Positions 43,232 to 52,165 of a DNA stretch of 64,000 bases are shown piece by piece; the stretch's first letter is position 1, and each line of letters starts with the position of its first letter. The notes beneath the pieces were generated by a model that ran no database searches, had not been told where the DNA came from, and saw nothing but the letters and a program-made list of their open reading frames with translations. The stretch lies in the NCBI GenBank assembly GCA_014338405.1, contig JTDE01001110.1:100628-164627 (forward strand), written 5' to 3'. Position numbers and translations under genes: made by a program. This DNA comes from Paragonimus skrjabini miyazakii. Lineage: Eukaryota > Platyhelminthes > Trematoda > Plagiorchiida > Troglotrematidae.

Positions 43232-43717
43232 TTGCACAAACCACCTCATAGTGTGGGGGATTGTCAGGCAGGAAGCGAGAGCATTCCAGCTCTCGGCGGA
43301 ATACCCCAACACAGAGGAGAGGTGCGTTCAAAAACCTACCGTGAGCGAATGGGGAACGGCGTGGGCGACCGGATGAGTCATCGCTCGACCGGATCGGACC
43401 AACGGGCGAGACGTGGCAGCCGAAATAGAATGAATGACCAAATTGAAGGCGTGATTATTCCAACACTCTCAGGAATATATCGACACGGCTGTAGAGTACG
43501 TTCAAAGCCTACAGGAGACAGACGAAGGACAGCAAGAGCGATCGGACAAGCTATCGCTCAAGGAAATCGGATCAACGGACGAAGAATAGCAGGCAGAAAA
43601 CCCCGGGTAGAAGTGCACACGACGTGCGAGCGGAAGCCAGGGGGTGTTGTGGACTGGAATTGTGATTCAAAATCGCGAGCGCTCGTGTGGCATGGTAACC
43701 AGCGAGTTGGACAGTAA
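43232..43717 (+). other. GC-rich open frame with two imperfect 58-codon Arg-rich repeats
   Basis: This is the longest open frame outside the GPCR and the retroelements (about 161 codons). It opens at a TTG rather than an ATG, so a translation start is unproven. It contains two tandem units that start 174 bases apart, at 43283 and 43457, in the same frame. Both units begin with an IP-x-L-x-GI pattern followed by VRSK and an arginine-rich tail. The segment is visibly richer in G and C than its surroundings and ends near an AGCCAGGGGGTG run that resembles a polypurine tract followed by TG, as at the 3' end of an LTR retroelement. A retroelement scrap (a gag-like basic region or LTR-proximal repeat) is the likeliest explanation, but no family was recognised. 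Confidence 0.35.
43283..43630 (+). repeat. Imperfect tandem duplication, unit 174 bp (two copies)
   Basis: Unit A (43283-43456) and unit B (43457 to about 43630) share attcca-n3-ctc at their starts, gcgttcaaa/acgttcaaa with cctac in the first third, and matching tatcgctc / atcgctc and atcgga-ccaacgg blocks later. Similarity is about two thirds by eye, so the duplication is old. The period is a multiple of three, which keeps one reading frame through both units. Confidence 0.6.
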
Positions 43718-46700
43718 AGATTGTGCTTTATTGGACGCCTTTTCGCTACAATAGCTCTTGACAACATGTGAAATTACGACCGGCCAACGACGGACTGTGA
43801 TTTCTTTAATACGGATGGTCGTCCAAAAACGCGGCATCTTTTCCCACGATTAACAACTCCTCACTGTAATCAGTTCGAGGTATTCTGCTTGCAACTTACA
43901 CGGGGGATTTCGATTCAAGTGCGATTTCTAGGGTTAATCAAAACCCATCATTCAGAATGTTTCAAATAATCTATCAGGCATCGAGATATATGAGTGATAA
44001 ACAGTTTTGAAATGGAAAGGACGCAAGGTCTACATGGATTACTTTATAAGATGTAGGTTATTTTGAGATTATTTTGATGGACAGCGCAAATGGCGATTAC
44101 AGGGCATTTAAAAAACATCACTTTTCTGATGTTGCTAGGCGTACTCAGCAATTGGACAAACTTACCGATAGTTAAGTGATATAATATTTTGAACCTGTGA
44201 AAAGTTTAGTTGTTTTTGGTGTTCCGTTCTTGTCAAATTTAGAGAGCGCCGTGATAGTTACGAGGTTTACCTAATCGGTTTAGTGCAACTCATTCACTGA
44301 TGTGTAGACGGATCGTCATTCTTGAATGCGTGCGCATTATTTTGTAATTTTTGTCAACCAGATTGACCAGCGCTGTTGCAACGTTATTTATTATCTGAAA
44401 ATTTGCAATCCATTAATGTTGTTGGATGTATCGTAATCTAGGACCTAGTGAGGATTACAAATGCTGCTTAGGCAAAGGGAACTGCTCGTGTAAATTTCAT
44501 TTCTGAAAGAATTTTAATTCATTCTTAAAACAGAGGCATTTTATTTTAACAGAAATAACAATTTTATGATGATGGTGGCCTCGAATGAAGATACGTCTTA
44601 TCAAATTCTTTTTCAAGACCGGTGTTATGTAACAGCCAATCTCCGAGTAGACTACATAAAGATGTGGGGCATTATTCGAAATGCCGATTGACATTAAACT
44701 GGATGACAGCAGAAGATGAGAGATCAAATCACGCTGGACGGTCGTGATATTTGATGAGAAGCTGGTGATGGATAAATTTCACAAACAGAAGGATGAAGTC
44801 GGCTAACGTTCGGATTAAGTTGGAGTGGTCACATATGCGTGTGCATGATCTGTTTATTTTGGGCTGTGTTTCAACCGTGTACTATCTGGTGGGTTGAAGA
44901 GAAACGTCGTACTAATTCGCTTTCTTTACACAATTCTTTTACAGCACACAAATAAAAGTATCATATTAAATAGACGCTCACAGCTCTTGAGAACTGATGA
45001 GGTAAGTTAGAAAACACTTTCATTGATTGTTCATAATAAGACGGTCAATGGAGCCATAGATGTATTTGACTAGGTCATATTTAGGCCGAGCTGAGTGATG
45101 TTTTTTATTCGTTCAGACACTTGTCTTCTTGTGTAACAGATATAATTAGTTTTACAGGGTGTGCTGATGTGAGAGACCTTTAAGTGTAGTAAATAAAGGA
45201 AACGGATCATTAGATCATACAACTATCGTGCGCCGACTTTGAAGGTAACGCGGAGTTGTTCAGTCTTTGGGCATTAAGCTCACTTATCATAAATCGCATT
45301 CAACAAGGATGTACAAATAGCAGTTTCTTTCGTACCTTCTGCTTGATAACATCAGGAAAGTGGTATCCGGGATGTGAAACTTCATAAGCATTGTGACATA
45401 GCATTGACTGTCAGGAGGACTTCAAATATACCACTTCAAATGGCAAACATTCCACCTTGCAAAATATGTCAGCCCAATATTCTAACACACAAATCATCTT
45501 CAGTTTATTTCATAGGGTCAACCGTTCGTCAGAATGGTTAAAATGACCGAAACACGTTTTCACGCCTTGTGTTGTAAGCCACCGTCGACTGTTCGTGTTC
45601 CCTGAATGCCCATTCGAAAAGTGACGCCGTTCACAAATGAAATTGTTCACAATATTTGCAAGATCAAAGGTCCAACCTAAATACTCTCTTTTAACATCCT
45701 ATTTCCATCATATAGTTATGTAGTCAACATAGACATTCAATTATTCAATGTGGTAATTTCAGAACTGACCATCGGAAAAGTGGCTGCAAGTGGTCAAAGA
45801 ATAGAATGCATTGGCAACAACAGTGATTCGTCTATATCATTCGTTTTTAAACCCGAGTTGTAAATCCAGGGTGTAACCTAGTTCTTTAATAGGCTGGATG
45901 GAAAAGCATGATGTCAATTTATAAGGTTATAGTAACAATCAATTTTTTGCAACAACTGAACATGTACGTGATGCGCTGAAAAGCTTAAAGTGTTCTTGTG
46001 TGAATTCTTTTCGGTATAATAATCAAAACAACAAAGTCAAAAGTGTCAGGTAACTTTTGTACACACAGTCATTTTAGTGGTATGAACAATGCAACTAGCC
46101 ATCTTGCGGTATCGTGGTAAGGGCAGACAGCCCTCTTCGAAAGTGGTTTGACTGTTGTGTATGTTTCGTACATCTTCGATGAAATTTCGACAATTTTGCT
46201 TCAAAATTACCGAATGAAGTTTCTGATATTACAAATCCTATGGACCGGAGAGCCGTGGATAATTGGTAAATGGTGTGTTACATCTTCAGTTTTACGAAAC
46301 AATTATTTCAGAAGCCCTAGGTGTTACTTAAGGTTTCAACTTTTGGGTGTGTTTCATGAAGTCGCTTAATATCATTCATGCTACTAATTATGTCAAGGTC
46401 GAAAGATTGGTGTTTGTTTCTAAAGCTTTCATTGTTGAGATTTCGAAATGTATTGTTACTGCTACTATTGGATTTACAGTATATATTAGAGCGAACCGCT
46501 ACACGTCCTGTTCTTTGCTGTTTCGGCTCAGTGTCAAATGACCGACTCAGATTAAATACTTGCGCAGAATAGTCCTCAAGATAGATTCAACTTAAAACTG
46601 GTAGTGCTGATCTGAAACATCACACTGATTGGAACATTATCACAACACATGCGGTTCAGGTGGTTAACAATCCAGGCTTAAGAACATATCGTTCATGTTC

Positions 46701-47135
46701 AGTCAAAAACCACAAATTGCATATCTAACTTGTTTAAATTTCTACCCGGACCCTTTTTATGAATCTCTACTCCTCCGATACAATGTTGGCATAATCCATC
46801 CCCGAATATCCTTGGGAATTCTTTGGGATGTGGCGGCCGTTCAAAAACAGCTCTTCCCAGTACCGAAAACAGTCAGCTACATCCAATGTTCCGTGGTCTA
46901 AATATCACAAACTGGTCATCACGTGTTTCCGATTGAGGTGTTTTGAAGTCTGCGTCACGTAACCGTTCAAAATTGTGAGAGATATCCATCGTAAAATGGG
47001 CTTTACAAAGAGTTTTGTTAAAGATGACCGGTGAACATAAACCGGGTAACCGTGAGGAGAATAAACGTGTAGCAACCATTACCGCAAAGGCTCGTTTTCG
47101 ATATGACGTCATAAATACTTAGCAGTCCGTCATTA
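43718..47135. other. No supportable gene
   Basis: Only short open frames, none with a recognisable motif. The segment ends at the left boundary of the Ty3/Gypsy element, with catta immediately before its LTR. Confidence 0.5.
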
Positions 47136-47361
47136 TGATACGGACGCGTTCCCGTTGTCCTAACGCCTGTTTATTGGTCCTACTACCCGTTTGTGGTCTG
47201 GTTAAATTGGATCAATAGGTTTCTGATTGGTTGTTTGTCAGACTGGTCATGCTTTTGGGTAACATGTCACATTCGTTTAGGTCACTCACTGAGTGGCAGA
47301 ATCTCAGTGTACGCTCTCGAGTCACGTGTTCTGATTCCGCACGGCTGGACGGTTTATAACA
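47136..47361 (+). repeat. 5' LTR of the Ty3/Gypsy element
   Basis: 226 bp, beginning TGATACGG and ending TATAACA, the TG...CA form expected for integrase-processed ends. It matches the 3' LTR with substitutions near its start, at the ggTcatg/ggCcatg site, at aatCtcag/aatTtcag and in the final ggTttata/ggCttata. It lacks 24 bp present in the 3' LTR, between CCCG and TTGTCC. Confidence 0.95.
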
Positions 47362-47363
47362 TA

Positions 47364-47374
47364 TGGCGACGGAC
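47364..47374 (+). promoter_or_regulatory. Primer binding site, probably tRNA-Ser
   Basis: The sequence TGGCGACGGAC starts two bases after the 5' LTR. TGG pairs with the tRNA CCA end. The first eight bases fit the complement of the 3' end of animal tRNA-Ser (GCT), which reads TGGCGACG; the following bases diverge. Position and TGG start are seen; the tRNA identity is inferred. Confidence 0.6.
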
Positions 47375-47530
47375 AATGGCAGATCATTCTCATCATGTGG
47401 TTATCACTTGAGGAAGTTCAGAAGCTTCTTAAGCAGCAGCACGAACAGTAGAAAGCTACTCAGTTGAACTTGATTGAGGTCATGGCGCAGAAAATGACAG
47501 TTCAGCATAGTTCAGCAAGTTGCAACCACA

Positions 47531-48295
47531 GTGTCTACAGCAGAATCATTGGCCAACAGCATAATAGAATTCAACTATCAACCGGACAGCGGAATCACGT
47601 TTGAAGCTTGGTTCAGGCGTTATGAGGACATATTCAAGGAGGACGCAGTAAACTTAGATGACAGTGTCCAAGTCCGACTACTTCTACACAAACTGGACCC
47701 AACGGAACACGCTCAGTATTGTAACTATATTCTTCCAAAGAACCCACGTGAATGTTCATTCACAGACACTGTACAGTGTTTGACGCGCATTTACAGCGAA
47801 CGTATGTCATTGTTCAGTACTCGATTCAAATGTTTGCAACTCAGTAAGCAATACTCGGAAGATTTTCTAACATTCGCCGCTGTGGTCAGTCGTGAATGTG
47901 AGAAGTTCAAGCTGTCAAATCTCACCAACGATCAGTTTAAAACTTTAATTTTTATGTGTGTACTTAAATCAGCATCCGATGCGGATATCTGTACACGTAT
48001 CTTATCGCAGCTAGAAAAGAACCCAGAAATGACATTACAGACTGTGACAGATGAATGCCAACGATTAAGAAATCTTGAAAACGATGCCAGATTGGCTGAA
48101 GACAAGCGCAACAGCGACGAAGACGTCAATGTGTGTGTTACCAATAAAGCAAGAAGTATCCAGTCAACAGAATTCACAGCAAGGCCACCGAACGTGTGTT
48201 GGCATTGCGGAGAATAGCATTTTGCGCCAGTTTGCAAATTTTGAAATCACACGTGCCAAAATTGTGGGAAAAATTGACATAAAGAAGTTCGCTGT
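47531..48295 (+). pseudogene. gag: gag of the Ty3/Gypsy element (capsid region plus two broken zinc knuckles)
   Basis: Structural polyprotein that would package element RNA. A true ATG opens 228 uninterrupted codons. The capsid-type retrotransposon gag region includes WFRRYEDIF, a hydrophobic domain around residues 40-150 and a charged C-terminal segment. The frame then meets a TAG at 48215, inside the first knuckle (CWHC, then H and C correctly spaced at 48218 and 48233). A TGA follows at 48242, and another TGA at 48275 lies inside the second knuckle, whose CX2CX4HX4C residues run from 48254 to 48295 in the same frame. The capsid part may still be translatable, but the nucleic-acid-binding region cannot be made without suppression of three stops. 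Confidence 0.9.
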
Positions 48296-48324
48296 AGGAG
48301 AGCATCCTCGTTCAGGCGTTTTAG

Positions 48325-48690
48325 AGGGCCCATAGAGACAGTCGATCTAACGTTGTCTTCGCCGCATTTGATAGTGAGATTTCAAGTAACAGAAGATACA
48401 TTGACATCTTGCTGAATGGCACAAAAGTGCGACTACAAGTGGATACGGCCTCTGACGTTACACTTATCTCAGAGAAAAGATGGGATTATTTACACAGACC
48501 GGCATAAGTCCAAAACGATTATGTGGCACGGAACGCCTCAGGGACTCAAATTCCAATAGTGGGAAAGTTTGAATGTGAGTTTCAGCTTGGCAATTTGTAT
48601 GCTATTGGTGTCTGTTACATTGTAAAGGATCTTAAGTTGAATTTATTAGGTATAGACTGGATTGATAAACTGGGATTATTCGACGTGCCA
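48325..48690 (+). pseudogene. Retropepsin-type aspartic protease of pol
   Basis: Would cleave the Gag-Pol polyprotein. The frame (+1 register, different from gag) is open from 48325 and shows LQVDTASDVTLIS at about 48430-48470. This is the catalytic D-T-x-S motif, with alanine where glycycine-type families usually have glycine (DTGSD). A TAA at 48505 interrupts it. The same frame resumes after the stop, and LNLLGIDWIDKLG near 48640 is the conserved C-terminal LLGxDW block. The flap region between is not clear. The Gly-to-Ala change and the stop make it inactive as it stands. Confidence 0.85.
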
Positions 48691-48759
48691 TTGAATTCAG
48701 TCTGTAGTCAAGTCTGTCCAGTTACTAAAACCATGTCCACTTATCAGAAGCCGAGGTCG

Positions 48760-49590
48760 TTGGTTGATGAAGACGTTGAAGCAAAAATGATTTCACAATT
48801 GCAGGGACAGTATCATATTTTTTCTGAATATGTTCTTGATCGGTGTACGCAGGCAAAAGCTACCTTGTACCTTCGCTCAGGTACAAAACCAGTTTTCTGT
48901 CCCAAAAGACCGGTTCCATATGTAGCCATTTCTTCGTTGGAGGATAAATTGTACCGGCTGGAAGGAATGAGAGTCATCAGTCCAGTAAACTATTCGGTGT
49001 GGGCTACACCCATAATAGTAATAAAAACGGCAAATGGGTCGCTACGTTTATGCGGCGATTTCTCAACTGGTCTAAACGAAGCATTGGAGATGCATCAGTA
49101 TCCGCTGCCCGCTCCCGAGGGCCTATCTGCAATTAGAAGTCGACACAAGCACTAAGCAGTTTCTAACCATTAACACACATCGTGGACCGTACCAGTTCAA
49201 CCGTCTACCATTCGGTGTGAAGTGTGCTCCAGCAATTTTTCAGCAGATCAAAGACACGGTTTTAGCTGGGTTGACGTGTGCAACGGCTTACTTGGACGAC
49301 ATTATTATCGTTAGTACCACAGCGGAAGATCATCAGTCGCATTTTGCGTTGGATTTTAATCGCATCGAAAAGTATGGTTTCCGCCTAAAGTCCAACAAAT
49401 CCTCCTTCTTCATGAAAAGTATTCAATATCTAGGTTACGTTAGTGACCAGGATGGTCGTAGGCCTGACCCAGAGAAGATAAAAGCTATAACAAAAATGCC
49501 CCCACCAACAGATAAGATTACCCTCCAATCGTTCCTAGGTCTGGTAAACTATTACAATAATTTCTGCCTCATATACATGTTGTTTGTGCA
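48760..49590 (+). pseudogene. Reverse transcriptase domain of pol, motif A deleted
   Basis: Would copy element RNA into DNA. The N-terminal part (CPKRPVPY, LEGMRVISPVNYSVWATPIIVI, LRLCGDFS, HQYPLP) is in the protease frame. At about 49128-49131 the sequence jumps from the segment after PLPAPE directly to LEVDTSTKQFLTINTHRG, so roughly 20 codons that normally carry motif A and its catalytic aspartate are gone, and the frame changes. The second part has FNRLPFGVKCAPAIFQQ and YLDD (the two aspartates at 49295-49300), then LGYVSDQDG and LQSFLGLVNYYNNF. A one-base-type frameshift near 49590 passes to the RNase H part. Without motif A this enzyme cannot be catalytic. Confidence 0.92.
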
Positions 49591-49593
49591 CCA

Positions 49594-49950
49594 TTGAATC
49601 ATCTATTTACGAAGGATTATCCATGGCTGTGTTCAGAAGCCTGTCAGTATTCGTTTGTACGTAACAAACAAATTTTGACCTCAAATTTGTTTTTAACTCA
49701 TTATGACACAAAACTAGAAATAATTGTTGCTGCAGATGCATCCCGGTACGGCATTGGAGCAGTTATTCTGCACAAATTTCCCGATGGTTCACAAAAGGCG
49801 GTCTCATATGTTTCGCGAACTCTAAGTTCGACTGAGAAGAACTATAGCCAAGTAGAAAAAGAAGGGCTCGCGCTCATGGGCTACGATGTTACTAGGATAC
49901 AATTTTGAAATTCGGTTCAAGAAAACATCAAGTTTTGGGCATGCAGATGC
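49594..49950 (+). pseudogene. RNase H domain of pol with large internal deletion
   Basis: Would remove the RNA strand during reverse transcription. PLNHLFTKD leads into VAADASRYGIGAVI (first catalytic aspartate at 49735-49737) and SRTLSSTEKNYSQVEKEGLAL (second acidic residue). At about 49870-49876 the sequence jumps, with a frame change, to WATMLLGYNFEIRF and GHADALSRL. In Ty3/Gypsy elements those blocks lie some 55-65 codons further on, so the stretch with the TDH-type third catalytic residue has been lost. Confidence 0.9.
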
Positions 49951-51314
49951 ATTATCTCGTCTCATAGCAAAAGAGGCGGTCACAAGGCCTAATGAGGACT
50001 CAGTCATTTCATCAATATCAACAGATGACGAGGTTTACAAAGTTTTTTCAGACTCAATCAGTAATCTACCAGTAACTGCCAAAATGGTGGCAAAAACGAC
50101 AGCGGAGGATGCTTTATTACAGCAAGTCATGCACTGCCTCCAGAATGGTTGGCCAACTGGTTCAGTGGATGAGAGATTGAAACAATTTTTTCGCCGTAAG
50201 GAATTACTTACCATGATCAACGGGTGTTTAATGTTAGCAGACCGCGTAGTTATTCCAAAAGTTTTACAGCAGCGCGTAATAAGGCAGTTACATTCGGGAC
50301 ATCCTGGTATTAGCCGTATAAAGTCGGTGGCATGCAGTTACGTTTATTGGCCAGGAATCGACGGGCAAATCAGAAATTTGGTTCGATCTTGCAGAAGTTG
50401 CGCAATGGCGGCAAAAGTGCCCGTTAAATCTGAACTATACTCGTGGCCCAAGGCTGAAAAACTCTGGTCCCGGGTTCACCTTGATTTTGCGGACCCTTCG
50501 AACGGACTGTTCTACTTATTAGCGACCGATGCACGCTCAGAGTGGACAGAAATTTTTCCATGCGAATCGCTACAATGTCAACAACTATTTCTCATCTTCG
50601 ATGATTATTCGCTCAATCTGGCGTTCCGGAAGTTCTAGTGAGGGACAACGGACCACAGTTCAGTTCAATGGAATTCCGAGCATTTTGTGGCAGCAACGGC
50701 GTTCATTACGTATTCACGCCAGTTTATCACCCACATTATAATAGCCAAATGGAAAGATTCGTAGATACGTTTAAGAGGGCCTTGCAAATATTGGAAGGAG
50801 AAGGTAAAGTAGAGGAAGTAATTGATGTTTTCCTGAGGGCCTAACGTTCAACAGCTAACCCAGCGACACGGAAACAGCAGTCACCGGCTGAAGCATTTCT
50901 GGGATGACAGTTTAGAATTCCACTTAATGCCATACGCCCAGAGATCAATACAACAGAGAAATGGACCAATGGAAGCGCAGTTCAGCAGGCATCATGGAGC
51001 ACACCTCATATTTCCGACCGGGAGATGCAGTCTATGAGCGGAATATGCGTCACACTGTGGAGGTTTGGCTACCACGCCTAATTGTCAGTCGTAAGAGTAA
51101 TGTTGTCTACCGAGTCAGAATTGGAAAATTCATCTGGACACGTCATGTCAATCATGTGAGACAACCAGCCGATGATAGTCAGGAATGCTGTCGGACCAAC
51201 GATCAACAACCCATTGACATATCGTTAGATAACTTCTCCTTAACGCCAACATGCCAAACACCCCCAGTCGTCTCAGACTTTATGGATGTTCGCAGATCTA
51301 ATCGTGTTCGTTAA
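49950..51314 (+). pseudogene. Integrase domain of pol, frameshifted and with two stops
   Basis: Would insert element DNA into the genome. The zinc-binding N-domain is seen as LHSGHPGISRIKS followed by VRSCRSCA. The catalytic core keeps all three acidic positions: D in HLDFAD (50483-50485), D in RDNGPQF (50644-50646) and E in MERFVDTFK (50752-50754). A frameshift near 50590 separates the first from the other two. In-frame stops follow at 50842 (TAA) and 50905 (TGA), and another frameshift near 50950 leads to the C-terminal domain (FRPGDAVYER, YRVRIG, RHVNHVRQP, RRSNRVR) that ends at 51314. About 80 bp separate the stop from the 3' LTR. Confidence 0.92.
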
Positions 51315-51381
51315 CCAATCACACTTTTAAGTGTTAACTCCAGATAACATTCACATAACATGTGGTTAACTCGCTTTTGTT

Positions 51382-51392
51382 GAAACGAGAGA
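51382..51392 (+). promoter_or_regulatory. Polypurine tract of the Ty3/Gypsy element
   Basis: Sequence gaaacgagaga directly precedes the TGTTACGG start of the 3' LTR. Such purine runs prime plus-strand DNA synthesis in LTR retroelements. A single C interrupts it. Confidence 0.7.
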
Positions 51393-51642
51393 TGTTACGG
51401 ACGCGTTCCCGCTGTTGCAGATAGTCGAGGTGCCTTTGTCCTAACGCCTGTTTATTGGTCCTACTACCCGTTTGTGGTCTGGTTAAATTGGATCAATAGG
51501 TTTCTGATTGGTTGTTTGTCAGACTGGCCATGCTTTTGGGTAACATGTCACATTCGTTTAGGTCACTCACTGAGTGGCAGAATTTCAGTGTACGCTCTCG
51601 AGTCACGTGTTCTGATTCCGCACGGCTGGACGGCTTATAACA
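51393..51642 (+). repeat. 3' LTR of the Ty3/Gypsy element
   Basis: 250 bp, TGTTACGG to TATAACA. It aligns end to end with the 5' LTR, with four substitutions and a 24-bp segment (about 51412-51435) absent from the 5' copy. The length difference between the copies is exactly accounted for by that indel. Confidence 0.95.
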
Positions 51643-52064
51643 CGTTTTCGCTGAGATTCAGTGCCTGGTTTGCTTGATCTGTTTTGTACATCATTCACAA
51701 ATATTCACAGTATTTGCAGACTGAAATACTTTCTGGTCATTCGTTTGATAAAATGCTCTTTATCTGCTAATCGCTTCTATTGTGGTACACATTGGTGCCC
51801 CTCCCTGTCAGAACTGCAAGTTGAGATCCATCCGTGTTACTAACTGCACTACTAACCTCACAGTATACACAACCATATTACCGAATCTGAAATATTACCC
51901 GCAGGTTTTCGTAAGCATTTCTTTTACTGTGCGACTGCTTAGTTTGTTCAGTGATTTCTTTAATTTTAACTTTCTGACAGGCTCTTATTATTAGGTAGTC
52001 CAGTAAAATGTGCGAGACCGTTACCTAATTTTTTTCAAGGCGACCGAAAAAACTGAACATTACT
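51643..52064. other. No gene seen between the LTR element and the SINE fragment
   Basis: Short open frames only; nothing recognised. Confidence 0.5.
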
Positions 52065-52165
52065 GATGAGTAGTATGGGATTTTGATTTTCATATGGACT
52101 GAATATCACCCACAATTGGTCGCAGCTGTCGCATTCCCACAGACTTTCCAGTCGCCCTTTTACGA
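52065..52165 (-). mobile_element. SINE 3' portion (same family as 59849-60121)
   Basis: On the plus strand this reads gatgagtag, then a block ending in atcacccacaattggtcgc, agctgtcgcat and agactttccagtcgccc. The same order and spacing occur on the opposite strand of the SINE at 60025-60121, with scattered substitutions. Both copies end at the same point (ctactcatc on the SINE sense strand), which marks the family's 3' end. A weaker match may continue to about 52240. The tRNA-like head is not recognisable, so this copy is truncated or strongly diverged at the 5' side. Confidence 0.7.

Larger units (their letters stand above)
47136..51642 (+). mobile_element. Ty3/Gypsy LTR retrotransposon (Mag-like), full length but defective
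   Basis: A 4.5-kb element with the order 5' LTR, primer binding site, gag (capsid and two CCHC knuckles), protease, reverse transcriptase, RNase H, integrase, polypurine tract, 3' LTR. This order (integrase after RNase H) defines Ty3/Gypsy. The paired CX2CX3HX4C and CX2CX4HX4C knuckles and the RHVNHVR motif in the integrase tail are in the style of the Mag group; the clade call is from memory. The coding body has at least three stops in gag, one in protease, two in integrase, several frameshifts and two deletions that remove catalytic residues. The LTRs differ by four substitutions and one 24-bp indel. No target-site duplication is visible (catta on the left, cgttt on the right). Confidence 0.95.

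Noticed and set aside
46100..46160. tRNA-like stretch with a cgtggtaaggg A-box-like motif
   Set aside because: No credible B box (GGTTCRANNCC) at the right distance and no acceptor-stem pairing.
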